Source: Nocardioides alkalitolerans DSM 16699 | Lineage (GTDB): Bacteria > Actinomycetota > Actinomycetes > Propionibacteriales > Nocardioidaceae | Direction of reading: 5' to 3' | NCBI RefSeq assembly: GCF_000426525.1 | Contig: NZ_AUFN01000015.1 | Span: forward strand, 62,001-126,000 | DNA: 64,000 nt | Shown here: piece after piece, positions 6,889 to 14,508 of the stretch | Position numbering within the stretch: position 1 is the first letter of the stretch | Layout: each line of letters starts with the position of its first letter | The notes under the pieces: model-generated | What the model saw: the letters and a program-made list of their open reading frames with translations, nothing else | What the model was told of the DNA's origin: nothing | The model's database searches: none | Made by a program: the position numbers and the translations under genes

Positions 6889-8448
6889 GTGCCCCTGCCT
6901 CTCGGTCGACGGACCCACGCGTCCGTCCTCCACCTCGACCTCGACGCCTTCTTCGCGTCGGTCGAGCAGCGCGACAAGCCGTCGCTGCGGGGCAAGCCGG
7001 TGATCGTCGGCGGCACCGCCGGCCGCGGGGTCGTCGCCACCGCGTCCTACGAGGCCCGGGTGTACGGCGTGCGCTCGGCCATGTCGACCCGCGAGGCCCG
7101 CGCGCGGTGCCCGCACGCCGCCTACCTCCGGGGCCGCTTCGACGCCTACCGCGAGGCGAGCGGGATCGTGATGCGCCTGCTGCGCGAGGTCTCGCCGCTG
7201 GTGGAACCCCTCTCGCTCGACGAGGCCTTCGTCGACCTCGCCGCGGCCGACGACCCCCTGCTGCCCGACCTCGAGACCGAGACCGTCCGCGCGTTCGCCC
7301 AGGTGCTCCGCGACCGGGTGCACGAGGCGACCGGCGGGCTCACCGCCTCCGTCGGTCTCGCCACCTCCAAGTTCGTCGCCAAGGTGGCCAGCGACCTCGA
7401 CAAGCCCGACGGCCTCCGCGTCGTCCCCCCGGGCACGGAGCAGGAGCTGCTGCGCCCCATGGCGGTCACCGTCATCCCCGGGGTGGGCCCCGCGACCGCC
7501 GAGCGGCTCCGGCGCGCCGGCGTGCGTACCGTCGCCGACCTCGAGGGCCTCGGCCTCGACGAGCTCGTGAGCCAGGTCGGCAAGGCCCACGGCGCGGTGC
7601 TCCACTCCCTGGCCCGGGCGCGCGACGAGCGACCGGTGGTGGCCGAGCGGGAGACCAAGTCGGTCAGTGCGGAGGGCACCTACGAGACCGACATCGTCGA
7701 CGTCGGGCTGATGGCCGGGCTGCTCGCGCGGCAGGCGGGCGGCGTGGCCGAGCGCCTGCGCTCGGCGGGTCTCTCGGGCCGCACCATCACCATCAAGGTC
7801 CGTCTCGCCGACTTCACCACCGTCAACCGCTCGGCCACCCTGCCGGCCCCGGTCGACGACGGCGCCACCGTCGCGCGGGTGGCCAAGGCCCTGCTCACCG
7901 AGCTCGCGACCACGGCCGACCTCGGCGGCGGCGTCCGGCTCCTGGGGGTCGGGGTCTCGGGCCTGGCCGACTGGGTGCAGGAGGACCTCTTCAGCATGCT
8001 CGAGCCCGACCCCCAGGGGCCGGACGCCCAGCCGGCCCCGGTCGTGCCCGCCGGCCTCGGCGAGACCGTCGAGGTCACCACGGACGACGGGCACCCCGCC
8101 GACCCCACCGCCGACCCGACCGCCGACTCCACAGCCGACCCGGTCACCGCTCCGACCGGCTCCGAGGCCGACCCCCTCGACGAGCCCCTCGCCCGCTTCG
8201 CCGACCAGTGGCCGGCGGGCGCCGACGTCGAGCACGACGAGCACGGTCGCGGCTGGGTGTGGGGCTCCGGCCGGGGAGTGGTGACGGTGCGGTTCGAGAC
8301 GGCGAGCACCCCGCCGGGCCCGGTGCGCTCGTTCAAGGCCGACGACCCCGCGCTGCATCCCTGGCGCCGTAGCCCCGCCGCCGAGCCCCCCGCAGCCGAG
8401 CCGGCGGCCGGGCCCGCCGCCCCCGGGGGGTCTCCGGACGGCCGATAG
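6889..8448 (+). CDS. dinB: DNA polymerase IV (Y-family translesion polymerase)
   Basis: Y-family polymerase of about 519 residues that copies past damaged bases. Seen: DLDAFFASVEQ with the first metal ligand at D17, YEARVYGVRSAMS (finger region), SLDEAFVDL with catalytic D111/E112, a helix-hairpin-helix VIPGVGPATAERLRR near residue 200, and the sliding-clamp motif QEDLF at residue 364. Beyond the polymerase core is a Thr/Asp/Pro-rich linker (PTADPTADSTADP), then a compact segment GADVEHDEHGRGWVWGSGRG that recalls the Tudor-like C-terminal domain of UvrD/PcrA helicases. The start is GTG 6889, which begins just before the conserved core; GGAGG at 6866 is distant, so the start is not certain. 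Confidence 0.93.
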   Translation: MPLPLGRRTHASVLHLDLDAFFASVEQRDKPSLRGKPVIVGGTAGRGVVATASYEARVYGVRSAMSTREARARCPHAAYLRGRFDAYREASGIVMRLLREVSPLVEPLSLDEAFVDLAAADDPLLPDLETETVRAFAQVLRDRVHEATGGLTASVGLATSKFVAKVASDLDKPDGLRVVPPGTEQELLRPMAVTVIPGVGPATAERLRRAGVRTVADLEGLGLDELVSQVGKAHGAVLHSLARARDERPVVAERETKSVSAEGTYETDIVDVGLMAGLLARQAGGVAERLRSAGLSGRTITIKVRLADFTTVNRSATLPAPVDDGATVARVAKALLTELATTADLGGGVRLLGVGVSGLADWVQEDLFSMLEPDPQGPDAQPAPVVPAGLGETVEVTTDDGHPADPTADPTADSTADPVTAPTGSEADPLDEPLARFADQWPAGADVEHDEHGRGWVWGSGRGVVTVRFETASTPPGPVRSFKADDPALHPWRRSPAAEPPAAEPAAGPAAPGGSPDGR

Positions 8449-8452
8449 TGTC

Positions 8453-10657
8453 GTGAGCATGGAGTCCACCGCCGCTGCTCAGCCGCCCGTCGCCGCGTCC
8501 CGACCCGTCACCGCCGTCCACCACGGCCAGGAGCGCGTCGACGCCTACGACTGGCTGAGGGCGAAGGAGGACCCCGAGGTCATCGGCTACCTCGAGGCCG
8601 AGAACGCCTGGACCGAGTCCCGGACGGAGCACCTCGCGGGCCTCCGCGAGCAGATCTTCACCGAGATCCGCAACCGCACCCAGGAGACCGACCTCTCCGT
8701 GCCGGTGCGCAACCGCGGGTTCTGGTACTACTCCCGCTCCTTCGAGGGCCGCGAGTACGGCGCGAGCTGCCGCGTGCCGGTCACCGACGAGGCCGACTGG
8801 ACGCCGCCCGAGCCCGCCGCGGACTCCTCCCCCGACGAGCCCGCCCTGCCCGGCGAGCAGCTGCTGCTCGACCTCAACGAGCTGGCCGAGGGGCACGAGT
8901 TCTTCTCCCTGGGCGGCTCCTCGATCAGCCCGACCACGGCGCTGCTCGCCTACGCCACCGACACGGTCGGCGACGAGCGCTACACCGTGCGCATCAAGGA
9001 CCTCGCCACCGGCGCGCTGCTCGACGACGAGCTGACGGGCGTCATGGGCGGCGTGACCTGGGACCGCGACTCCGCCTCGGTCTTCTACACGACCGTCGAC
9101 GACACCTGGCGCCCCGACAAGGTCTGGCGCCACGTGCTCGGTACGGCGCAGGCCGACGACGAGCTCGTCTTCCACGAGCCCGACGCCCGCTACTGGACGG
9201 GCGTGGGCCGCTCCCGCAGCGACCGGTTCCTCATGATCGTCACCGGCTCGAAGACGACCACCGAGTTCCGCTACCTCGACGCCGACGACCCCGAGGCCGG
9301 CTTCCAGCTCTTCGCCGAGCGCGTCGACGGGCTGGAGTACAGCCTCGAGCACGCCGTCCTGGGCGGCGAGGACGTGTTCCTCGTGCTCCACAACGCCACC
9401 GGCCCCGACTTCGCGCTCGGGGTCGCCCCCGTGGCCCCGACCCCCGCCGACGCCTGGGCCGACCTGGTGCCGCACGACCCCGCCGTACGCCTCGAGGCCG
9501 TCGACGCGTTCGCCGGCCACCTCGTCGTGCACCAGCGCAGCGAGGGCCTCACCCAGCTGCGCATCATCGAGCTCGACGGCACGGGTACCGGCGAGCGGTC
9601 GCGGGGCCTGGGTGACGACTACCTGGTCTCGTTCGACGACGAGCTCTACACGATCGAGTCGGGCGGCAACCCCGCGTTCGACCAGCCGACGGTCCGCATC
9701 GGCTACACGACCCTGGCGGTGCCCGCCTCGGTCTACGACTACGACGTGCGCACCCGCGACCTGCGCCTGCTGCGCCGTACCCCCGTGCTCGGCGGCTTCG
9801 ACCCGGGCGCGTACGTCGAGCGCCGCCTGTGGGCCACCGCTCCCGACGGCGAGCGCGTGCCGATCTCGCTGGTCGCCCGGCGCGAGGTGGCCGACGCCGT
9901 CGAGGCCGGCACCCCCGCTCCGCTCCACCTCTACGGCTACGGGTCCTACGAGGCCTCGATGGACCCGTACTTCTCCATCGCCCGGCTCTCGATCCTCGAC
10001 CGGGGGGCGGCGTTCGCCATCGCCCACGTGCGGGGCGGCGGCGAGATGGGCCGCCGGTGGTACGACCAGGGGAAGATGGAGCACAAGCAGAACACCTTCT
10101 CCGACTTCATCGCCTGCGGCCGGCACCTGGTCGCCGAGGGCTGGACGACCCCGGAGCGGATGGTCGCCGAGGGCGGCAGCGCCGGCGGCCTGCTCATGGG
10201 CGCCGTCGTCAACCAGGCCCCCGAGCTGTGGGGCGGCATCGTCGCGGCGGTGCCGTTCGTCGACGCGCTCACCTCGATGCTCGACGCGAGCCTGCCGCTC
10301 ACCGTCGGGGAGTACGAGGAGTGGGGCAACCCCGAGGGCGACCCCGAGGTCTACGCCCGGATGCTCGCCTACGCGCCCTACGACAACGTGGCCGCCGTCG
10401 ACTACCCCCCGATCCTGGCCGAGACCTCCCTCAACGACACGCGGGTCCTGTACGTCGAGCCGGCCAAGTGGGTGGCGCGCCTGCGGGCCACGGCGGTCGG
10501 CCGCCGGGACTTCCTGCTCCGCACCGAGATGGCCGCCGGGCACGGTGGTGTCTCGGGCCGCTACCAGGCCTGGAAGGACCGCGCGTTCAGCCTCGCGTGG
10601 ATCCTCGACCGCATGGGTCTCGCGCAGGAGACGCCCCAGGTCACCCCTCTGGACTGA
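8453..10657 (+). CDS. S9 family peptidase (oligopeptidase B-like)
   Basis: A 734-residue prolyl-oligopeptidase family serine peptidase that cleaves short peptides, probably after basic residues if it is a true oligopeptidase B. The N-terminal half is the beta-propeller; the C-terminal half holds the alpha/beta-hydrolase. The catalytic triad is visible as Ser576 in GGSAGG, Asp662 in NDTRV and His697 in AGHGG. The RGGGEMGRRWYDQGK motif before the Ser is typical of the family. No signal peptide, so cytoplasmic. It starts 5 bases after dinB ends (GTG 8453, alternative ATG 8459), suggesting cotranscription. The last codons overlap the first of three GGACTGA repeats. Confidence 0.93.
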   Translation: MSMESTAAAQPPVAASRPVTAVHHGQERVDAYDWLRAKEDPEVIGYLEAENAWTESRTEHLAGLREQIFTEIRNRTQETDLSVPVRNRGFWYYSRSFEGREYGASCRVPVTDEADWTPPEPAADSSPDEPALPGEQLLLDLNELAEGHEFFSLGGSSISPTTALLAYATDTVGDERYTVRIKDLATGALLDDELTGVMGGVTWDRDSASVFYTTVDDTWRPDKVWRHVLGTAQADDELVFHEPDARYWTGVGRSRSDRFLMIVTGSKTTTEFRYLDADDPEAGFQLFAERVDGLEYSLEHAVLGGEDVFLVLHNATGPDFALGVAPVAPTPADAWADLVPHDPAVRLEAVDAFAGHLVVHQRSEGLTQLRIIELDGTGTGERSRGLGDDYLVSFDDELYTIESGGNPAFDQPTVRIGYTTLAVPASVYDYDVRTRDLRLLRRTPVLGGFDPGAYVERRLWATAPDGERVPISLVARREVADAVEAGTPAPLHLYGYGSYEASMDPYFSIARLSILDRGAAFAIAHVRGGGEMGRRWYDQGKMEHKQNTFSDFIACGRHLVAEGWTTPERMVAEGGSAGGLLMGAVVNQAPELWGGIVAAVPFVDALTSMLDASLPLTVGEYEEWGNPEGDPEVYARMLAYAPYDNVAAVDYPPILAETSLNDTRVLYVEPAKWVARLRATAVGRRDFLLRTEMAAGHGGVSGRYQAWKDRAFSLAWILDRMGLAQETPQVTPLD

Positions 10658-10738
10658 GAGGAGCCCGTCGGGACTGAGAAGTCCCTGAGATTCGGTGAAT
10701 CCGGCAACTCTGGGAACCGGTCACTCGTCTGGACTGAA
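10651..10738. repeat. Three GGACTGA direct repeats upstream of the sigma factor
   Basis: GGACTGAG at 10651-10658 and 10671-10678, and GGACTGAA at 10731-10738, are spaced 20 and 60 bases apart, so all three lie on a 20-base (about two helical turns) phase. The first overlaps the peptidase stop codon. They lie 34-121 bp upstream of the SigR-like -35 element, so they could bind an activator; this is inference. Confidence 0.45.
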
Positions 10739-10771
10739 GAGAGCGCACGACGAACCTCCCGAGCACCCATC

Positions 10772-10798
10772 GGGAATCTGTACGGCGTCGAACCAGTT
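10772..10798 (+). promoter_or_regulatory. SigR/SigH-type ECF promoter for the sigma factor gene
   Basis: GGGAAT at 10772-10777 and GTT at 10796-10798 are separated by exactly 18 bases. GGGAAT-N18-GTT is the consensus recognised by the oxidative/thiol-stress ECF sigma factors SigR (Streptomyces) and SigH (mycobacteria). Transcription would start near 10805, about 45 bases before the ATG. This fits the known SigH control of mycobacterial sigB. Confidence 0.65.
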
Positions 10799-10851
10799 AC
10801 ACCAACGTACGTCGCCACCCGCACGCGGCGTACCGACGAGGAGGGCGTCCC

Positions 10852-11823
10852 ATGTCCACACGCACCGCAAGGACCACGACCCGCACGACGGTGAACCGCG
10901 ACATCGAAGGTCGCGACAGCGTCGGCCTCTACCTGGACGAGATCGCCCGGACGCCCCTGCTGGACGCCGTCACCGAGGTCGAGCTGGCCAAGACGATCGA
11001 GGCCGGCCTCTTCGCCGAGCAGCTGCTCGCCGAGGGTCGCGTGGGCCGCCGCAACGGCGGTGCGCCCAAGTCCGCGAACCGCGAGGAGCTCGAGTGGCTC
11101 GCCGAGGAGGGTCGTCGCGCGATCGACACCTTCATCCAGGCGAACCTGCGGCTCGTCGTCTCCATCGCCCGCAAGTACGGCCGGTCGCAGATGCCGATGC
11201 TCGACCTGATCCAGGAGGGCAACACCGGCCTCATCCGGGCGGTCGAGAAGTTCGACTACTCGAAGGGCTTCAAGTTCTCGACGTACGCCACCTGGTGGGT
11301 GCGTCAGGCCATCACCCGCGGCATCGCCCAGCAGGCCCGCGTCGTCCGCCTCCCCGTGCACGTCGTGGAGGAGCTCAACCAGGTCAGCGGCGCCCGTCGC
11401 ACGCTCGAGCGCCAGCTCGGCCGCGACCCGGAGCCGGAGGAGATCGCCGTCGAGCTCGACATGACCGTCGAGCGCGTCACCGACCTCATGTCGTGGGGCC
11501 GTGAGCACGTCAGCCTCGACTCCCCCGTCGACGAGGACGGCGACACCTCCCTCGGCGACCTGATGGCCCAGGAGACCGCTCCGGGCCCGGACCTCACCGT
11601 GCTCGACACCGAGTCCCGCGACCGCCTCAGCAACCTGGTCTCGCTGCTCGACGAGCGCTCCGCCGACATCATCCGCTCGCGCTACGGCCTCAGCGACGGT
11701 CGCCAGCACAAGCTGGCCGACATCGGCACCAAGCACGGCATCTCCGCCGAGCGTGTGCGCCAGCTGGAGCGGGAGGCCCTGCAGAAGCTGCGCGGCTTCG
11801 CCGACCCGGACCTCGCCGCCTGA
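10852..11823 (+). CDS. Group-2 (SigB-like) sigma-70 factor
   Basis: A 323-residue RpoD-family sigma factor with regions 1.2 (DSVGLYLDEIARTPLL, residue about 22), 2 (NLRLVVSIARKYG, then LDLIQEGNTGLIRAVEKFD and TYATWWVRQAITR), 3 (LPVHVVEELNQV) and 4 (ERVRQLEREALQKLR, residues about 300-314). It lacks the long acidic region 1.1 expected of the primary sigma factor, so it is a group-2 stationary/stress sigma such as mycobacterial SigB. GAGGAGGGCG lies just upstream of ATG 10852. An upstream GGGAAT-N18-GTT promoter suggests activation by a thiol-stress ECF sigma factor. The short hairpin at 11839-11855 may end the transcript. Confidence 0.92.
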   Translation: MSTRTARTTTRTTVNRDIEGRDSVGLYLDEIARTPLLDAVTEVELAKTIEAGLFAEQLLAEGRVGRRNGGAPKSANREELEWLAEEGRRAIDTFIQANLRLVVSIARKYGRSQMPMLDLIQEGNTGLIRAVEKFDYSKGFKFSTYATWWVRQAITRGIAQQARVVRLPVHVVEELNQVSGARRTLERQLGRDPEPEEIAVELDMTVERVTDLMSWGREHVSLDSPVDEDGDTSLGDLMAQETAPGPDLTVLDTESRDRLSNLVSLLDERSADIIRSRYGLSDGRQHKLADIGTKHGISAERVRQLEREALQKLRGFADPDLAA

Positions 11824-11838
11824 CCGACCACCCTGCGG

Positions 11839-11855
11839 CCCGCGCCTCACGCGGG
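11839..11855. terminator. Weak hairpin between convergent sigma factor and coaE
   Basis: CCCGCG-CCTCA-CGCGGG forms a 6-bp stem in the 23-bp gap and runs into the coaE stop codon. It may end transcription in one or both directions; the stem is short and no T-run follows. Confidence 0.35.
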
Positions 11856-12443
11856 TGACGCGCGCCGCAGCTCCTCGACGACCTCCGCCACCCTCCGGCG
11901 GAGGTCGTCGTGCGTCCCGGTGTTGTCGACGACGTACGTCGCAGCCGCGAGCCGCTGCTCGCGCGTGGCCTGGGCGTCGATGCGGGCCCGGGCGTCGGCC
12001 TCCGTCATCCCGCGGTCGCCCACCATGCGCGCCACCTGGGTCTCCACCGGCACGTCGACCACCACGACGGCGTCGAACGCCGCCGGCTGGCCGGTCTCGA
12101 CCAGCAGCGGGACGTCGTGGACCACGAGCGCGCCCGGGGCGGCCGCCGCCTCCAGCTCGGTCCCGCGGGCCCGCACCCGGGGGTGGATGATCGCCTCCAG
12201 CACGCGCCGCTTCGCCTCGTCGGCGAACACGATGGCGCCCACGGCCGGACGGTCCATCTCGCCCGTGGCCGTCAGCACCGCGGGCCCGAAGGCCGCGACG
12301 ACCTCCGCGAGGCCCTCGGTGCCGGGCGCCACGACCTCGCGGGCCAGGAGGTCGGCGTCGACGACGACCGCGCCCAGCTCCGCCAGCATCCGCGAGACGG
12401 TGCTCTTGCCGGCGGCCACGCCGCCCGTCAGCCCGACCCTCAT
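11847..12443 (-). CDS. coaE: Dephospho-CoA kinase
   Basis: A 198-residue kinase that phosphorylates the 3'-hydroxyl of dephospho-CoA, the last step of CoA synthesis. The Walker A loop [12 protein letters not shown] is at residues 4-15, and [15 protein letters not shown] and HPRVRARG follow as in the family. ATG 12443 overlaps the stop of the upstream SIMPL gene (ATGA), so translation is coupled. Mycobacterial CoaE carries a large C-terminal UPF0157 domain; this one ends after the kinase core, so it is the short form. It lies near rpsA and polA as in mycobacteria, though other genes intervene. Confidence 0.95.
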   Translation of the reverse strand: MRVGLTGGVAAGKSTVSRMLAELGAVVVDADLLAREVVAPGTEGLAEVVAAFGPAVLTATGEMDRPAVGAIVFADEAKRRVLEAIIHPRVRARGTELEAAAAPGALVVHDVPLLVETGQPAAFDAVVVVDVPVETQVARMVGDRGMTEADARARIDAQATREQRLAAATYVVDNTGTHDDLRRRVAEVVEELRRASPA

Positions 12444-13141
12444 GCCCGCGCGCTCCCGTCCGGGGTGCCCGTGGTGAACCGGGCGTCGACGGCCACCACG
12501 ACCTCGATGTCCCGCGGCGACATCTCGAGGTGCGCGTCGCCCCCGCCGGAGGCTGCCGCCATGGCTACGAACGGGCCGCGGTCGCGCAGGAGGTGGTGGC
12601 CCGGCTCGCCGCCGCCCAGCATCCCGGCGTCGGCGATCGCGACGTACGTCGGCACGCCCAGCCCGGCGGCGGTGGCGTAGTCCTCGGCCGCGCCCCGGGC
12701 GTCCTGCACGGCCTCGGCCCGCAACCGACGGACCAGGCGCGCGCGGTGCTCGGGCAGGAGCGTCCACTCGACGCCCTGCACCTGGAGGCCCTCGACGCCC
12801 GCGACCTCGCTCAGCCACCGGCCCAGCGCCACGGCGTCGTCGAACTCCACCCGCACGCCCGCGACGGCGTGGTGCACGAGCGGCCCGCGCTCGCCGTCGT
12901 GACGCCAGGGACGCTCGGCGCCCAGCTGCACGTCGTCCACGTGCACGGTGCGCACGGGCCCGGTGTCCGTGTCGTGGAGGCCCTCGAGCGAGCCGCGCAC
13001 GGCAGCCACGCCCGCCACGACGACGTCGTAGGCGTCGGCGCTCACGGGTGCGTCGGCCCGCACCTGGGCGTGGACGGTGCCGCGGTCGGGCGGGGCGCTG
13101 GCCGAGGCGCGGCCCCGGACGGTGATGTCGGTGGTCGTCAC
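12440..13141 (-). CDS. SIMPL (DUF541) domain-containing protein
   Basis: A 233-residue protein with the SIMPL/DUF541 fold: it begins [20 protein letters not shown], the typical start in which a beta strand is followed by PD, and contains the two predicted BON-like halves. Other members are periplasmic or cytoplasmic oligomers of unclear role; here no signal peptide is visible, so it is probably cytoplasmic. GTG 13141 is chosen because the conserved domain begins there; the frame upstream is arginine/proline-rich and unlike coding sequence. It overlaps coaE by 4 bases and follows the GlxA regulator on the same strand with 40 bp between. Confidence 0.83.
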   Translation of the reverse strand: MTTTDITVRGRASASAPPDRGTVHAQVRADAPVSADAYDVVVAGVAAVRGSLEGLHDTDTGPVRTVHVDDVQLGAERPWRHDGERGPLVHHAVAGVRVEFDDAVALGRWLSEVAGVEGLQVQGVEWTLLPEHRARLVRRLRAEAVQDARGAAEDYATAAGLGVPTYVAIADAGMLGGGEPGHHLLRDRGPFVAMAAASGGGDAHLEMSPRDIEVVVAVDARFTTGTPDGSARA

Positions 13142-13181
13142 GCCCGGAACCCTACGTGGCCGCGGGTTCCCGCCGGCCTGG

Positions 13182-14141
13182 TCAGCCGGCCTCGGCGGCG
13201 CACGCGAACGTGCGCCGGTACTCCTGCGGGCTGACGCCGCGCACGCGCAGGAAGTGGTGGCGCAGCGTGGCGGCGTTGCCAAACCCGACCTCCCGGGCGA
13301 TCCACTCCACGGACGCGCTGCTGCGCTCGAGCAGCTCCTCCGCGGCCAGCACGCGCTGCCGGGTCACCCAGGCGTGCGGCGTCGTGCCGGTCTCCGCGCG
13401 GAAGCGGCGGGCGAACGTGCGCGCCGACATCAGGCTGCGCCGCGCCAGGGACTCCACGCTGTGGTCCTCGGCGAGGTTGCCGGCGATCCAGCCGAGCAGC
13501 GGGCCGAGGGTCTCGGCATCGCAGTCGGGGACGGCCCGCTCGATGAACTGGGCCTGCCCCCCGGAGCGCTGCGGCGGCACGACCATCCGGCGGGCGACCG
13601 TGCTGGCGGCGGCAGCGCCGTACTCCTGCCGCCAGATGTGCAGGCTCGCGTCGATGCCCGCGGCCGAGCCCGCGCTCGTCACGACCTGCCCGGCGTCGAC
13701 GTACAGCACCTCGGGCACGACCGTCGCGGCCGGGAAGCGTCGGGCGAGCTCGTCGGTGTAGCGCCAGTGCGTGGTGCACTCGCGGCCGTCGAGCAGGCCG
13801 GCGTCGCCCAGCGTGAACGCCCCCGAGCAGACCGAGAGGATGCGGGCGCCGCGGTCGTGGGCCGCGAGCAGCGCGTCGAGGAACGGGCCGGGCGGCTCCT
13901 CCCCGCTCGACATGGCCGGCACGGCCACGAGGTCGGCCTCGGCGGCCCGCGCGAGGTCGGCGCTCGGGGCGATGGAGAAGCCCATCGAGGTCGGCACGGG
14001 TCGGGCGCCGTCGGAGCAGACCGCGAAGTCGAGCACGGGCAGCCCGTCGTCGGAGCGGTCGATGCCGAAGGCCTCGCACAGCACGCCGAGCTCGAACGGC
14101 GCGACCCCCTCGAAGGCCAGCACGGCCACGTTCGTCAGCAT
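13182..14141 (-). CDS. GlxA family transcriptional regulator (DJ-1/PfpI + AraC)
   Basis: A 319-residue regulator with two parts. Residues 1-180 are a DJ-1/PfpI (glutamine amidotransferase-like) sensor domain, with the nucleophile elbow SVCSGAFTLGDAGLL near residue 103. Residues 215-315 are an AraC DNA-binding domain with two helix-turn-helices, including SLMSARTFARRFRAETGTTP and the terminal VGFGNAATLRHHF...GVSPQEYRRTF. GlxA-type proteins sense small molecules and activate nearby catabolic genes. The neighbouring divergent gene encodes only a 47-residue membrane peptide, and the intervening 93 bp carries candidate operators. Confidence 0.92.
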   Translation of the reverse strand: MLTNVAVLAFEGVAPFELGVLCEAFGIDRSDDGLPVLDFAVCSDGARPVPTSMGFSIAPSADLARAAEADLVAVPAMSSGEEPPGPFLDALLAAHDRGARILSVCSGAFTLGDAGLLDGRECTTHWRYTDELARRFPAATVVPEVLYVDAGQVVTSAGSAAGIDASLHIWRQEYGAAAASTVARRMVVPPQRSGGQAQFIERAVPDCDAETLGPLLGWIAGNLAEDHSVESLARRSLMSARTFARRFRAETGTTPHAWVTRQRVLAAEELLERSSASVEWIAREVGFGNAATLRHHFLRVRGVSPQEYRRTFACAAEAG

Positions 14142-14161
14142 CCCGCCATCGTGCCACGTCG

Positions 14162-14235
14162 ATGGCAGCAAATCGATGCACCCCGGCATCTCCGCCACTG
14201 GTGGCGGTAATCCCATGGGCGCAGCATTACTGCCA
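14162..14235. promoter_or_regulatory. Candidate GlxA operators: TGGCRGYAAT-like repeats and palindrome
   Basis: The gap before the regulator contains TGGCAGCAAA (14163-14172), TGGCGGTAAT (about 14201-14210) and, on the other strand, TGGCAGTAAT (14226-14235). It also has the perfect palindrome CCGCCACTGGTGGCGG at 14192-14207. Repeated half-sites in an AraC-type regulator's own upstream region suggest autoregulation. The third copy overlaps the ATG of the small gene. Confidence 0.45.
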
Positions 14236-14378
14236 TGACCTTCTTCGCGATCCTCCTCGCCGTCCTCTTCGTCACCTCCGTCCTCATGACCACCGACGCG
14301 CTGCGCCACGACCGGGGCGCGCCTCCCCGCTCCCACCACGAGGACCTGCTGCCGCCCCACCGGCACCACCTCGCGTGA
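14235..14378 (+). CDS. Small membrane protein, 47 aa
   Basis: An ATG-started 47-residue frame beginning MTFFAILLAVLFVTSVLMTT. Residues 2-20 form one strong hydrophobic helix, followed by a charged, histidine-rich tail (RHDRGAPPRSHHEDLLPPHRHHLA) that would face the cytoplasm or outside. It is divergent from the GlxA regulator and ends 34 bp before a 17-bp bidirectional terminator. I do not recognise a family. The hydrophobic helix, position and terminator support a real gene, but no homologue or ribosome site is certain. Confidence 0.5.
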   Translation: MTFFAILLAVLFVTSVLMTTDALRHDRGAPPRSHHEDLLPPHRHHLA

Positions 14379-14412
14379 GCCCACCTCCACCACCACCACC
14401 GCCCGGAAACGC

Positions 14413-14450
14413 GACGAGCGCCCACCCCCTCGCGGGGGTGGGCGCTCGTC
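14413..14450. terminator. Bidirectional terminator between small membrane gene and rpsA
   Basis: A perfect 17-bp stem (14413-14429 with 14434-14450) closes a 4-base TCGC loop and lies between two converging genes (stops 14378 and 14509). It is GC-rich and has no long T-run, as is usual in high-GC actinobacteria. Confidence 0.85.
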
Positions 14451-14508
14451 GTACGTGCTGCTACACCGACGTCAGCCGGTGGTGCGAGCCGGTCGCTGGG
14501 CGACCTGC

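Noticed and set aside
12440..13282. Longer SIMPL protein starting at 13282
   Set aside because: The extra 47 residues are Arg/Pro-rich, run into the 3' end of the regulator gene and lack a start context; GTG 13141 begins the conserved domain.
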